DNA of 64,000 nt from Listeria farberi (GCF_014229245.1 NZ_JAARZJ010000013.1:1-64000), one strand, 5' to 3'; counted from the first letter of the stretch, positions 18,008 to 27,087 are shown. The notes: generated from the sequence alone by a model not told the origin. Numbers and translations are program-made.

Positions 18008-19387
18008 TTAGTTATCTTTTAATTGCAAAAGCACTACTGTTTCGACGTGTGCTGTTTGCGGGAACATATCGACAGGTTGCATATAGCGAATGCGGTATTT
18101 CATCGCAAGTAAAGCCAAGTCGCGTGCTAATGTGGACGGATTACATGATACGTAAACAAGTTGTTTTGCTTCTACTTGTAACAGCGATTTAATTAAACCT
18201 TGGTCACAGCCACTTCTTGGTGGGTCAACGATGACAGCATCTGGGCGGAAACCTTCATTTACCCATTTTGGCAAAACATCTTCTGCTTTCCCTACTTCAT
18301 AATAAACGTTTTCGATACCATTTTTCTCTGCGTTTCGTTTGGCATCTTCAATGGATTCTGGAATAATATCCATACCGCGGACTTCTTTTACTTTTCCGGC
18401 AAAGGCTTGACCGATTGTTCCAACGCCGCAATAAGCATCTACTAATGTTTCACTGCCTGTTAGTACGAGCGCTTTTTCGACTTCTTGGTATAATCGCTCT
18501 GTTTGGAACGGATTTAATTGGAAAAAGGCACGAGCTGATAAATCGAATTCGAGTTCCATTAATTTTTCTTCGATGCTTTCTTTTCCGGCTAGTAGGAACG
18601 TTTCGTCACCAAAAATAAGTGAGGATTTTGCTTGGTTGACGTTTTGCATAATTGAAGTGACTTCTGGAAGAGCTGCTTCAATTTCTGCGAGCATTTCACG
18701 TTTTTTAGGTAACTTTTTACTATTTGTAATGAAGACGAGTTGTGTTTCTCCAGTTTTTACGCCTGTACGGACAACGATTGTTCGGACGATGCCACTACCA
18801 GCTTTTTCATCATAAATCGGTACGCCATATTTTTCGAGTAAATCACGTACAAAATTGGTTACTTTGATGGTAACTGGTTGTTGGACGATGCAGTCTTCAA
18901 TCGGAACAAGTTGGTGAGAATTGGCGCCGAAAAGCCCTGTTTCGACTTGACCACTGCCTACCATTCTTGTTTGGAATTGGCTTTTATTGCGGTAACGCCA
19001 AGGGTCTTCCATTCCGATTGTTGGGCGGATTTTTAATTTTGCTGGATCGATTTTTGTATGTTTTTCGATTGATTGAATAACAATATCTCGTTTTAATTCA
19101 AGTTGGGCGCTATAGGCCACATGTTGCAACTGGCAACCACCACACGCCTCGTATACTGGGCAAGGTGCGGTAACTCGGTTTGGAGATTTTTTACGAATTT
19201 TATTTAATTTTGCTTCGGTGAAACGATCACGAACTTTGACCGCTTCGACAACTACTTCTTCACCGGTAATTGCGCCAGGTACAAATACAACTGCTTTTTT
19301 AAAGTAGCCGATTCCCTCCCCGTTGATTCCCATGCGTCTAATAGTTAGCGGGAACTTTTGGCCTTCTTCTACTGGATTTTGATTCAT
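18008..19387 (-). CDS. rlmCD: 23S rRNA (uracil-C5)-methyltransferase RlmCD
   Basis: A 459-residue TrmA/RumA-family methyltransferase. An N-terminal TRAM domain (~residues 1-65) is followed by the Cys cluster [16 protein letters not shown] that with a later Cys (EDCIVQQP) fits a 4Fe-4S site. The SAM-binding motif is [15 protein letters not shown] near 320. The nucleophile lies in [13 protein letters not shown] near 415, and the general-base region at the HVETVVLL end. In Bacillus and streptococci one enzyme (RlmCD) makes m5U747 and m5U1939. The same reaction is expected here; listerial paralogues make the exact site assignment uncertain. First gene of the operon with fosX. Confidence 0.88.
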   Translation of the reverse strand: MNQNPVEEGQKFPLTIRRMGINGEGIGYFKKAVVFVPGAITGEEVVVEAVKVRDRFTEAKLNKIRKKSPNRVTAPCPVYEACGGCQLQHVAYSAQLELKRDIVIQSIEKHTKIDPAKLKIRPTIGMEDPWRYRNKSQFQTRMVGSGQVETGLFGANSHQLVPIEDCIVQQPVTIKVTNFVRDLLEKYGVPIYDEKAGSGIVRTIVVRTGVKTGETQLVFITNSKKLPKKREMLAEIEAALPEVTSIMQNVNQAKSSLIFGDETFLLAGKESIEEKLMELEFDLSARAFFQLNPFQTERLYQEVEKALVLTGSETLVDAYCGVGTIGQAFAGKVKEVRGMDIIPESIEDAKRNAEKNGIENVYYEVGKAEDVLPKWVNEGFRPDAVIVDPPRSGCDQGLIKSLLQVEAKQLVYVSCNPSTLARDLALLAMKYRIRYMQPVDMFPQTAHVETVVLLQLKDN

Positions 19388-19451
19388 TATTTTCCTCCAT
19401 CATTCCAAGTCTTCATTAATACTAACAAAAAAACTGCCACTTGTCAGTAGT

Positions 19452-19835
19452 TTATGGCATGATTTCAAGACTTTCATCGACAATGATACTTTTTTCAACA
19501 GAACGAACCATCGAACAGTATTTTGGGGTTAATTTTAGTGCTTTTTCAAGTGGATTAGGATCTAAGTCAGCACCGGTAATTTTAAAATGAAGATGAATCG
19601 CGCTAATCCGATTTTCTTCTTCGGGAATACGTTCCATTGTCGCGTCTACCCATAAATCAGTAAAATCTACTCGTTTTTTCCTTAAAATGTTACGAAAAAC
19701 AATGGCGCTACAACTGGCAATAGACATCAACATCAAATCTGCTGGTGAATAATCGGTCATTTTGTCATCAATTAAAAAACTTCCTGTGTCAAACCCATTT
19801 TCGGTATAAACTAGCTTTAATGGTTTTGTCATCAT
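19452..19835 (-). CDS. OsmC-family peroxiredoxin-like protein
   Basis: A 127-residue OsmC/Ohr superfamily protein. The two redox Cys are in place: one in MSIASCSAIVFRNIL (around residue 42) and one in LTPKYCSMVRSVEKS (around 107). The spacing and sequence fit the YhfA/YmaD-type OsmC-like subgroup rather than Ohr, so reduction of organic hydroperoxides is possible but unproven. ATG 19835 and 19832 are both possible starts. It is monocistronic and divergent from the deoxynucleoside kinase gene. Confidence 0.82.
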   Translation of the reverse strand: MMTKPLKLVYTENGFDTGSFLIDDKMTDYSPADLMLMSIASCSAIVFRNILRKKRVDFTDLWVDATMERIPEEENRISAIHLHFKITGADLDPNPLEKALKLTPKYCSMVRSVEKSIIVDESLEIMP

Positions 19836-19937
19836 TATCCCTCATTTCTTCTCTTTTATCGTACAAAAAATCTCCTTATTAAGCAAATTAGTAGTATAAT
19901 GAACAGATAGTCGACCAAAAAGGAGGCTACTCGTTTT

Positions 19938-20582
19938 ATGGAAGGAGTAGGAAATAAAGTGATTGTTTTAGCAGGAATGATTGGCGCTGGGAAAAGTAGT
20001 TATACAGAGCTAATTGCAAATGAACTTGGAACAAAGGCATTTTATGAAAACATTAAGGATAATCGCATCCTTGAAATGTTTTATGATGACCCAAAAAGAT
20101 GGGCTTTTGCCTTACAAATATATTTTTTAAATACCCGTTTTCGCAGTATTAAAGCTGCACTAACGGATCAAAATAATGTGCTTGATCGGAGCATTTATGA
20201 GGATGCGCTTTTTACGCAAATTAATTTTGAAGAAGGCAACATTTCGGAACCTGAGATGGATACATATCTTGATTTACTCGATAATATGATGGAAGAGCTC
20301 GCATATATGCCAAAAAAAGCGCCGGATTTGTTAATTTATTTACGTGGAAGTTTGGACACCGTGTTAAGTAGAATTTCCTTACGTGGCCGTCCTTACGAGC
20401 AAACCTTTGATAATCCTGGTTTACTTGATTACTATAAGCATCTCCACAGTCGCTACGATAGCTGGTTTGCGTCTTACGATAAAAGTGATACACTCGTTAT
20501 TAATATTGATGAGATTGATATTAATAAACCAAGCGACGCAAGATATGTCATGCAACTTATTCATGAAAAATTAAAACGCTAA
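19938..20582 (+). CDS. Deoxynucleoside kinase (dGK/dAK family)
   Basis: A 214-residue kinase that phosphorylates deoxyadenosine/deoxyguanosine (or pyrimidine deoxynucleosides) for salvage. The P-loop GMIGAGKSS is near residue 13, the ERS-type motif LDRSIYED near 83, and the LID arginines RISLRGRPYE near 145. Length matches the Dck/Dgk family. Firmicutes usually carry two paired genes; only one is present here. A TATAAT at 19895-19900 is the likely -10. It ends at a strong terminator. Confidence 0.87.
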   Translation: MEGVGNKVIVLAGMIGAGKSSYTELIANELGTKAFYENIKDNRILEMFYDDPKRWAFALQIYFLNTRFRSIKAALTDQNNVLDRSIYEDALFTQINFEEGNISEPEMDTYLDLLDNMMEELAYMPKKAPDLLIYLRGSLDTVLSRISLRGRPYEQTFDNPGLLDYYKHLHSRYDSWFASYDKSDTLVINIDEIDINKPSDARYVMQLIHEKLKR

Positions 20583-20609
20583 AACTGCCCACTGCAGTTT
20601 TAGCGTTTT
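20573..20609. terminator. Bidirectional terminator
   Basis: AAAACGCTAAAACTGC / GCAGTTTTAGCGTTTT, a perfect 16-bp stem with a CCACT loop. It overlaps the kinase stop codon and abuts the stop of the convergent YihY-like gene. Confidence 0.92.
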
Positions 20610-21479
20610 TTAATTGATTTCGCCTAGTTCTTTTTTCTTTTTACGGATTGCAAGTGTTGCATTTAGCTCTCCGCCAATCATTAAAATAATACCAGTTAAG
20701 TAAAACCACAACATTAAAATAATAATCACACCGATACTACCATATGTTGCGGAATAATTGCCGAAGTTATTTACGTAATACGCAAAACCAACTGAAGCTA
20801 CCGTCCAGCCAATGGTTGAAAAAAGCGCTCCAGGAAGAACACTAATTAACGTACTACGCCTATTTGGCGCCACCCAATATAAAAAGGTAAAGACGACAAA
20901 AATAACAACGAGCGTAACAGTCCAACGAAGATTATTCCAAAAACTAAGAAAGTCTTCCGAGAAATTCAAATGGTTAATTAAAAACATTCCAATTTGTTGT
21001 CCAAATACGAGTAATAGCAAAGTAGCCCCCACCGTTGCAAGCATTGCTAACGTGAAAAACATCGATAATAAGCGCTGTACGACATAGTTCCGTTTATTCG
21101 TTACACCATATGCTTTATTAAGCGATTTCATCACAGCATTCATACCATTAGATGCCGACCATAAAGTCGCGATAATCCCGATAGAAAGCAATCCACCATT
21201 TTTCTGCGTTAGTAAGGTGTTTAAATTTTCTTCTAAAAAGCTCATAATCTGATCTGGTGCAAATTCTTTTATCATATTAAAAACCGAATCTTTATCAATA
21301 TGAAGATAAGCGAGCAACGTGGCCGCGATTAGAAGCATTGGAAAAATCGAAAACAGCATATAATAAGCTAGCTGTGCTGCATTCCCAGAAACGTCATTTC
21401 GCCCTACTCGTGCGCTTACTGTTTGGCCCACTTGGACAATTCCGTTATGTTTGATATAATTTACTACTTTTTTCCACAC
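20610..21479 (-). CDS. YihY/virulence factor BrkB family membrane protein
   Basis: A 289-residue protein with about six membrane segments. GNAAQLAYYMLFSIFPMLLI near residue 40 and ATLWSASNGMNAVMKSLNKAYG near 110 are typical YihY/BrkB motifs. The old name ribonuclease BN is wrong for this family; the function is unknown. The chosen start is GTG 21479, with AAGGGGG 9 bases upstream. ATG 21506 would place that Shine-Dalgarno inside the gene and has no ribosome site of its own. The C-terminal tail is Lys-rich and cytoplasmic. Confidence 0.8.
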   Translation of the reverse strand: MWKKVVNYIKHNGIVQVGQTVSARVGRNDVSGNAAQLAYYMLFSIFPMLLIAATLLAYLHIDKDSVFNMIKEFAPDQIMSFLEENLNTLLTQKNGGLLSIGIIATLWSASNGMNAVMKSLNKAYGVTNKRNYVVQRLLSMFFTLAMLATVGATLLLLVFGQQIGMFLINHLNFSEDFLSFWNNLRWTVTLVVIFVVFTFLYWVAPNRRSTLISVLPGALFSTIGWTVASVGFAYYVNNFGNYSATYGSIGVIIILMLWFYLTGIILMIGGELNATLAIRKKKKELGEIN

Positions 21480-21570
21480 TGATAAGGTCCCCCTTTTTCT
21501 AGTCATTCATCTGGAAGTTTTTCTTCTATTATGGTAAAATTTTGTCTATTAGCTTGAAAGGAGCAAAAAG

Positions 21571-21792
21571 ATGAATCTTGAAACCCCTTCACAGGAAAAC
21601 TTAGATTTTATGTTAGCAGAGATTACTACTAAACTAAAAATGGTGAATGTTGGCGTTTTTGAAAACCTCGAGCTTGACTCTGTTGATTATAACGCACTTA
21701 CTGATATTTATCAGCTAATTAAACGTAAATCAAATTTTAGCCCACGCGAAATGCAATTATTTGCAGAAGAGTTGCGGCGGATTAGAAAATAA
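21571..21792 (+). CDS. DUF1128 family protein (YfkK-like)
   Basis: A 73-residue acidic, helical, soluble protein. The EITTKLKMVNVGVF segment and the C-terminal FSPREMQLFAEELRRIRK are the DUF1128/YfkK marks. Shine-Dalgarno AAAGGAG precedes the ATG by 7 bases. No function is known. It is divergent from the YihY-like gene and ends at a short stem with a T6 run. Confidence 0.82.
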   Translation: MNLETPSQENLDFMLAEITTKLKMVNVGVFENLELDSVDYNALTDIYQLIKRKSNFSPREMQLFAEELRRIRK

Positions 21793-21804
21793 AACAAATT
21801 CCAG

Positions 21805-21824
21805 CCACTATTTAGTGGTTTTTT
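21805..21824 (+). terminator. Terminator of the DUF1128 gene
   Basis: CCACT (21805-21809) / AGTGG (21814-21818) with an ATTT loop, followed by six T. The stem is short and overlaps the stop codon region of the convergent AAC(3)-like gene. Confidence 0.7.
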
Positions 21825-22606
21825 GTTTGGAAATAATGGGTTCCAAAATCTACTAAATCACACATATCATAGATTTTAGTTGGCGCTCCTATAATCGTCG
21901 TTGGGTGAAAATCACGTTCTTTCTCATATGTACGACCTAACGCGATAAACGCTTCACTGTTATAATCAATTTCCTGATACTTCTCCCAAACAATCTCACC
22001 TTGTTTCAAAAATGCAGCTTGATTTTCGATAAGCGGAAACATATTTGACCGTTCTTCTGCTAAATGAAGAGAAGTATTATTATTGTTATCCACTCCAAAC
22101 AAAATTATTTTAGCTGAACGTTGATATAACTTACCGAGCGGTGAATCATCCCCTAAGCTTTTTGCAAGAGGTTGGTGAGCAAGTATTTCTTCTTTGTCTT
22201 TTCCCCATGCGCAAAACGAATGATATGGATGAAAACTGCGCGCCACATCTGGCATAGCTCGAAAGGTTTCCGCAATTACGCCCATACCACGAGTTGGTGT
22301 TACTAATGGATCAAAGGGTGGCGTCTCTGCTCGAATTGTTTTCCACCAGCTTTCTGGAACGGGTGGATTTTCCCATTTTTCCGGGTCGCTCAATTGTCCG
22401 GTTTGCGCTGGCATGATGATATTTCCTTTAATGCCAACCGCCTCTTGAAGGGCATAAATCACCGCCACTGGTCCTCCGCAAATCCAGTGTGCTTTTGACA
22501 TGGAGGCATGAAAAATAACCGTATCACCTTCTTTAATACCCGCTTTTTCCAGGTCTGACACGATTTTTTGTTTTGTTGCTGGTTTTTTCGTTCGCCAGAT
22601 GGCCAT
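21812..22606 (-). CDS. Aminoglycoside N3-acetyltransferase family protein
   Basis: About 264 residues of the AAC(3)/FrbF/YokD family, which transfers acetyl from acetyl-CoA to an amine. FHASMSKAHWICGGPVAVIYAL near residue 32, the MPAQTG segment, TPTRGMGVIAETFRAMP around 102, and SFHPYHSFCAWG around 122 are family marks; His and Glu active-site candidates lie in TSLHLAEERS. Many chromosomal members do not confer aminoglycoside resistance, so the substrate is open. ATG 22606 follows GGGAG by 5 bases; TTG 22618 or GTG 22633 are alternatives. It follows map after a 112-base structured leader. Confidence 0.8.
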   Translation of the reverse strand: MAIWRTKKPATKQKIVSDLEKAGIKEGDTVIFHASMSKAHWICGGPVAVIYALQEAVGIKGNIIMPAQTGQLSDPEKWENPPVPESWWKTIRAETPPFDPLVTPTRGMGVIAETFRAMPDVARSFHPYHSFCAWGKDKEEILAHQPLAKSLGDDSPLGKLYQRSAKIILFGVDNNNNTSLHLAEERSNMFPLIENQAAFLKQGEIVWEKYQEIDYNSEAFIALGRTYEKERDFHPTTIIGAPTKIYDMCDLVDFGTHYFQTKNH

Positions 22607-22646
22607 TTTTTCTCCCAATTGTCCTGTCACCACCTCTAAAAATAAA

Positions 22647-22733
22647 GCCAGATGCCTAGAAAAAACGTTAAAGTAAAAACAGATGTAATAAACTACATGT
22701 TTTTACTCCAATTCTGTTCTAAATTCATCTGGC
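22647..22733 (-). promoter_or_regulatory. Nested hairpins between map and the AAC(3)-like gene: terminator/attenuator
   Basis: The outer arms GCCAGATG (22647-22654) and CATCTGGC (22726-22733) are exact complements. Inside, AGTAAAAACA (22672-22681) pairs with TGTTTTTACT (22698-22707). On the minus strand both are followed by T-runs (TTTATTTTT and, for the inner hairpin, TTTTTT after a short gap). At minimum this terminates map. Its position just before the acetyltransferase and an 11-codon frame inside it leave room for attenuation. Confidence 0.6.
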
Positions 22734-22745
22734 TCACTAATTTAA

Positions 22746-23504
22746 TTAATCATTTTCGCCTTGATAGGTTAAAATTTCTGGACCATCTTTTGTAATGGCA
22801 AAGGTATGTTCATATTGAGCAGATAAAGAACCATCAACCGTTCTCGCAGTCCAGCCATTATCATCCATTTTGGCTTTCCACGCGCCCATATTTACCATTG
22901 GCTCGACTGTAATGACCATACCTTCTTTTAAGCGTAGTCCTTTTCCAGCATTACCGTAATGCGGAATATCTGGTTTTTCATGTAAAGTAGGTCCAACACC
23001 GTGACCAATAAACTCACGTACAACAGCAAGGTTTTCAGATTCTACATATGTTTGGATAGCATGACCAATGTCACCTACTCGAGCTCCTACCTGTGCTTGC
23101 TCGATTCCAAGATAAAGAGCTTTATGCGTTACATCCATTAAGTGTTTCACATCATCAGAAACTTCTCCTACTGCATAAGTCCATGCGGAATCAGCAAGCG
23201 CACCATGATAGTTCACGACCATATCCACTGTAATAATATCGCCTTGATTTAACTTTTGTTTGCGCGGAAAACCGTGACAAATTTCATCATTAATACTTGC
23301 ACAAATGGCATATTCATAACCTTCAAAGCCTTTTTGTTCTGGAGTTGCACCATTTTTGCGTAAAAACTCATCTGTAAATACTTCTAAATCCCAGCTAGTA
23401 ATACCAGGTTTAATGATTTTTTTTAGTTCTTTATGCGTATCGGCAAGGATTTTCCCTGCTGCTTTCATCTCATCGATTTCGCGTCTTGATTTGAGTGTAA
23501 TCAT
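22746..23504 (-). CDS. map: Type I methionine aminopeptidase
   Basis: A 252-residue methionine aminopeptidase that removes initiator Met co-translationally. The five metal ligands are visible: two Asp in TVDMVVNYHGALADSAW, His in EFIGHGVGPTLHE, Glu in VEPMV and Glu in QYEHTFAI. A second His in NDEICHGFP contacts the substrate. ATG 23504 follows GGAGGG by 9 bases; an upstream ATG at 23531 would contain that site. It stands alone, not in the ribosomal protein operon. If the usual copy by secY is elsewhere, this is the second enzyme, like B. subtilis MapB. Confidence 0.93.
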   Translation of the reverse strand: MITLKSRREIDEMKAAGKILADTHKELKKIIKPGITSWDLEVFTDEFLRKNGATPEQKGFEGYEYAICASINDEICHGFPRKQKLNQGDIITVDMVVNYHGALADSAWTYAVGEVSDDVKHLMDVTHKALYLGIEQAQVGARVGDIGHAIQTYVESENLAVVREFIGHGVGPTLHEKPDIPHYGNAGKGLRLKEGMVITVEPMVNMGAWKAKMDDNGWTARTVDGSLSAQYEHTFAITKDGPEILTYQGEND

Positions 23505-23539
23505 CTTTTCATTCCCTCCTAAAATTTCCACTATTTACT

Positions 23540-23568
23540 ATTATAGCTCGAAAACCCTTAGAAATAAA
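23540..23568 (-). promoter_or_regulatory. map promoter
   Basis: On the minus strand TTTATT (23563-23568), 17 bp, consensus TATAAT (23540-23545), 36 bases before the map start. Confidence 0.6.
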
Positions 23569-23585
23569 GTAATCTGGAAAAAAGG

Positions 23586-23613
23586 TTGCAGTTTTTCTGA
23601 AGACATTTATAAT
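23586..23613 (+). promoter_or_regulatory. Flavodoxin gene promoter
   Basis: TTGCAG (23586-23591), 16 bp, TATAAT (23608-23613). It leaves a ~70-base leader that contains an AAAATGG / CCATTTT inverted repeat (about 23630-23657). Confidence 0.7.
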
Positions 23614-23691
23614 AGAATGTATCAGTTGAAAAATGGTAGACTGGCTTGTGCCATTTTAAACAATAAAAAATTCAGAAAATGGTGATGCAAA

Positions 23692-24138
23692 ATGACAAAA
23701 GTGATGATCGTTTATGCCAGCATGACTGGTAATACACAAGAAATTGCCGACATTTTAGGTGAAGAATTAGAAAAATACGATATCGAAGTAGAAATTGAAG
23801 AATGTATTTCAGTTGATCCTGAAGATTTACTAGAATATGATGGCGCACTAATTGGTGGCTATACTTATGATGATGGTCAGCTTCCTGATGAATTCGTTGA
23901 TTTTTATGAAGATATGGCGGACGTTGATTTTAGCGGCAAAGTTTGTGCTTCTTTCGGTTCTGGCGATACTTTTTATGATGAATATTGCTTAACAGTTGAT
24001 TTAGTTGAAACACGTCTGAAAGAACAAGGCGCTACAGTTCCAGTTGCTGGGCTAAAAGTAGACCTTGATCCTGACGAAGAAGATGTTGTTCGCGCAGAAA
24101 GTTATGCAAAAACTTTCGTTGAGGCATTAAAAGGATAA
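23692..24138 (+). CDS. Flavodoxin
   Basis: A 148-residue very acidic FMN electron carrier of the short-to-medium flavodoxin type. The phosphate-binding loop YASMTGNTQEIAD is at residues 8-20; the GGYTYDDGQLPDEF loop near 55-68 and GSGDTFYDEYC near 88-98 contact the isoalloxazine ring. Likely partners in Firmicutes are fatty-acid desaturation, IspG/IspH, biotin P450 or pyruvate-formate-lyase-type systems; none is in the neighbourhood. It is monocistronic between its own promoter and a terminator. Confidence 0.92.
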   Translation: MTKVMIVYASMTGNTQEIADILGEELEKYDIEVEIEECISVDPEDLLEYDGALIGGYTYDDGQLPDEFVDFYEDMADVDFSGKVCASFGSGDTFYDEYCLTVDLVETRLKEQGATVPVAGLKVDLDPDEEDVVRAESYAKTFVEALKG

Positions 24139-24140
24139 TA

Positions 24141-24174
24141 AAAAAGCAAGTCCTCTTTTTCGGACTTGCTTTTT
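24141..24174 (+). terminator. Terminator of the flavodoxin gene
   Basis: AAAAAGCAAGTCC / GGACTTGCTTTTT, a 13-bp stem with an 8-base loop, right after the flavodoxin stop. Confidence 0.92.
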
Positions 24175-24211
24175 TATTTATTTAAAAATAGCAAAAACAG
24201 TAGCCTCGTGG

Positions 24212-24240
24212 TTGCTTTACCTCATTAATTGAGATACAAT
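24212..24240 (+). promoter_or_regulatory. Aminopeptidase gene promoter
   Basis: TTGCTT (24212-24217), 17 bp, TACAAT (24235-24240), 35 bases before the start codon. Confidence 0.65.
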
Positions 24241-24275
24241 TCTCGTATTGAATAAAAAGATTGGAGTGATTAATT

Positions 24276-25508
24276 ATGACAGTATTTAGTGAAAAATTAG
24301 AAAAGTATGCAGAATTGATTGTAAAAGTTGGTGTAAACGTCCAACCTGAACAGAAAGTAGTAATTATGGCTCCAGTTGACGCGGCTCCCCTAGTTCGCCT
24401 TATTTCCAAATATGCTTTTGAAGTAGGCGCAGAGGATGTCATTATGGATTGGCGCGATGAAGAATTAGGCGCATTACGTTACAAAAATGCTCCACTACGC
24501 GTTTTTGAAAGCGCTCCGGTTCACCGTGTTGCAGAAAAAACAGAACTTGCCAAAGAAGGCGCTTGTTTTATTTCCATCACCTCGGAAGACCCCGATTTAC
24601 TAAACGGTGTGGATAGCAACAAAATCGCTACTTTCCAAAAAACAATGGGTGGCGCAATGAGCGAGTTTCGTGAGTTAATGCAAGCAAATGTCGTAAGCTG
24701 GACAGTTGTTGCAGCAGCTTCACAAGGATGGGCAGCAAAAGTATTCCCAGATTTAACACCAGTAGAACAAATGGAAACACTTTGGGAAGCTATTTTTGAA
24801 ACAACTCGTATTAACACAGAAAACCCGGTAGAAACTTGGAAAAATCACGATCAAACACTTGCTGCAAAAGCAGAAAGTTTAAATGAAAAACAATTTACTT
24901 CTTTACATTATACGGCTCCTGGAACAGACCTTACAATTGGTCTTCCAAAAAACCATCTTTGGGTTGGCGCTGGTAGTAAGAATAAAAAAGGACATGAATT
25001 TATGGCCAATATGCCAACAGAAGAAGTTTTCTGTTGTGCGGATAAACTAAAAGTGGAAGGCTATGTTTCAAGTACGAAACCACTTAGTTATGCAGGAAAT
25101 ATTATCGATGACTTCAAAATCACTTTTGAAAAAGGTCGTATTGTTGGTGTTGAAGCTGCATCTGGCGAAGAAATTTTAAAAGATTTAATCGCAACGGATG
25201 AAGGTTCTCATTATTTAGGCGAAGTGGCTCTAGTTCCAGATCCATCCCCTATTTCCCAATCCGGCATTTTATTCTACAACACGCTATTTGACGAAAATGC
25301 ATCTAACCATCTAGCAATCGGTAGTGCGTATGCGTTTAATGTTAAAGGTGGCGAAGAAATGTCTCGCGAAGAATTAGAAGCTGCTGGTGTAAACAATAGT
25401 TTGACACACGTTGACTTCATGATTGGTTCTTCTGAAATGGACATTGATGGTGTAACAGAATCTGGTGAAGTTGTTCCTGTTTTCCGTAAAGGTGATTGGG
25501 CATTCTAA
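24276..25508 (+). CDS. M29 family metallo-aminopeptidase (AmpS/PepS-like)
   Basis: A 410-residue thermophilic-type (M29) aminopeptidase with two metal ions. The family signature residues occur in order: Glu in KVEGYVSST region, Glu in YLGEVALVP around 318, His in ENASNHLAIGSAY around 350, and His-x-Asp in LTHVDFMIGSSEMDIDG around 380. Length is normal. It releases N-terminal residues from cytosolic peptides. Shine-Dalgarno GGAGTGAT precedes the ATG. Monocistronic. Confidence 0.9.
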   Translation: MTVFSEKLEKYAELIVKVGVNVQPEQKVVIMAPVDAAPLVRLISKYAFEVGAEDVIMDWRDEELGALRYKNAPLRVFESAPVHRVAEKTELAKEGACFISITSEDPDLLNGVDSNKIATFQKTMGGAMSEFRELMQANVVSWTVVAAASQGWAAKVFPDLTPVEQMETLWEAIFETTRINTENPVETWKNHDQTLAAKAESLNEKQFTSLHYTAPGTDLTIGLPKNHLWVGAGSKNKKGHEFMANMPTEEVFCCADKLKVEGYVSSTKPLSYAGNIIDDFKITFEKGRIVGVEAASGEEILKDLIATDEGSHYLGEVALVPDPSPISQSGILFYNTLFDENASNHLAIGSAYAFNVKGGEEMSREELEAAGVNNSLTHVDFMIGSSEMDIDGVTESGEVVPVFRKGDWAF

Positions 25509-25537
25509 TCCTTTTTTAAACCTTATACCTTTTGCGT

Positions 25538-25571
25538 AAAACCCTTGTAGCTACTAGCTTTCAAGGGTTTT
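25538..25571 (+). terminator. Terminator of the aminopeptidase gene
   Basis: AAAACCCTTG / CAAGGGTTTT with a 14-base loop, followed by TCGTTTGTTATTTTC. Confidence 0.75.
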
Positions 25572-25609
25572 CGTTTGTTATTTTCATAGAAGAGAGCGAG
25601 GTGCATTAG

Positions 25610-26869
25610 ATGAAATTTAGTACATGGGACATCAATTTAAAAGTAAGGCTTTTTGGGGAAGCACTACTTGATATTTCTTTTTGGATGGTGTTCCCCTTTT
25701 TAACGATTTACTTTTCCGAAAGTATTGGCCGTGAACTTACAAGCATTCTACTGATTGTTTCACAAATTTTGGCGGTTTTCACAGCATTACTTGGTGGCTA
25801 TTTTGCTGATAATTTTGGTAGGAAACGGATGATGAGTATTTCTGTTATCGGAGAAGGTTTTGGTTTTCTTGTTTTTGCGATAGGTGCACTTCATGTTGTG
25901 GATTCTCCTTACTTAAGTTTTGCTGGTTTCGCGATTGCGAGTGTTTTTATGGCGTTTTATCAGCCAGCAAGTCAAGCAATGATTGCGGATGTTGTTCCAC
26001 CTGAGCATCGGACGCATATTTATTCGGTGTTCTATATGATGATTAATATTGCAGTCGTTATTGGTCCGATTCTTGGTTCGGTATTATTTTATAATTTCAC
26101 GACAGAAACATTACTTGCTATTGTTTGTGCGGACTTATTACTTCTCTTTTTACTGCAAAAATTTGGTCACGAAACAGCACCTCTAATAGTTAATCCAGAT
26201 TTACAAAAAGCCGTTGTTCAAAAAAGCATTGGCACTGTTTTAATGGAGCAGTTGAAAAACTATAAAATTATTTTTAAAGACAGGATTTTCTTCTTGTATA
26301 TTATTGCTGGAATTATTGTTTCTCAGGCGTTTATGCAACTGGATTTGCTCTTCCCACTATACATTAAAGAAGTTATCGGTGCCTCTAACTTATTCGCTTT
26401 TCATTTTACTGGTGAGCAATTATTTGGTGTTATCGTTTCTATCAATGGATTCTTTGTTGCTGCGCTTACAGTTGTTGTCACTCGCTGGATGAGCCACTTT
26501 AGGGAAAAATTTGTCTTTATGAATTCTTCTTTTCTTTATGGAATTGCGATTTTCTTATTTGGTATTTCGACCGGACCATGGGGAGCGATTTGCGCCATTA
26601 TTCTCTTTAGCTTTGCAGAATTAATGACAGTTGGGTTACAACAAACGTTTGTTTCACAGTTGGCTCCGGAAGATAAACGAGCAATGTATTTTTCCGCGGC
26701 CGGTCTCCGTTATACACTCGGTAAAGTAATTGCCCCACTTGCAATTACACTTTCGACTTTAATTGGCTATACTGGAACCTTTACTATTATTGGTATTTTA
26801 GCGCTCCTTAGCGGATTGATTTATTACTATATGTATTCAGAGTTTGAAAAACAACGTAAAATTTCCTAA
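25610..26869 (+). CDS. MFS transporter (drug-efflux type)
   Basis: A 419-residue major facilitator with 12 predicted membrane segments. Motif A GGYFADNFGRKRMM lies in the loop after helix 2 (around residue 62-75), and a second copy-like loop is less conserved. The closest general type is the B. subtilis YttB/YfkF-like proton antiporter group. Substrate unknown. Shine-Dalgarno GCGAGGTG precedes the ATG. Single gene with a strong terminator. Confidence 0.82.
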   Translation: MKFSTWDINLKVRLFGEALLDISFWMVFPFLTIYFSESIGRELTSILLIVSQILAVFTALLGGYFADNFGRKRMMSISVIGEGFGFLVFAIGALHVVDSPYLSFAGFAIASVFMAFYQPASQAMIADVVPPEHRTHIYSVFYMMINIAVVIGPILGSVLFYNFTTETLLAIVCADLLLLFLLQKFGHETAPLIVNPDLQKAVVQKSIGTVLMEQLKNYKIIFKDRIFFLYIIAGIIVSQAFMQLDLLFPLYIKEVIGASNLFAFHFTGEQLFGVIVSINGFFVAALTVVVTRWMSHFREKFVFMNSSFLYGIAIFLFGISTGPWGAICAIILFSFAELMTVGLQQTFVSQLAPEDKRAMYFSAAGLRYTLGKVIAPLAITLSTLIGYTGTFTIIGILALLSGLIYYYMYSEFEKQRKIS

Positions 26870-26870
26870 T

Positions 26871-26905
26871 AAAAAACGACTAGCTATTATGGGTAGTCGT
26901 TTTTT
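26871..26905 (+). terminator. Terminator of the MFS gene
   Basis: AAAAAACGACTA / TAGTCGTTTTTT, a 12-bp stem with an 11-base loop. Confidence 0.9.
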
Positions 26906-27087
26906 ATTGGATTACTTTTTTTACGATTTATTTACGAAACAACTAAAAAAACTGTTATATCTCGTGTTTAAATTACCTTTTCATGTCAACCATGTTTAAA
27001 TAATGCTTATACGCTGAAAAAAGTCTATACTGTTAGTTGTACACCTAGAATTTACTCGCTATTTTTAATAGAAAATTAGGTGTGAGA

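Noticed and set aside
21812-22606. Calling the AAC(3)-like gene an aminoglycoside resistance determinant
   Set aside because: Chromosomal members of this family often have no aminoglycoside activity; there is no sequence mark that settles the substrate.
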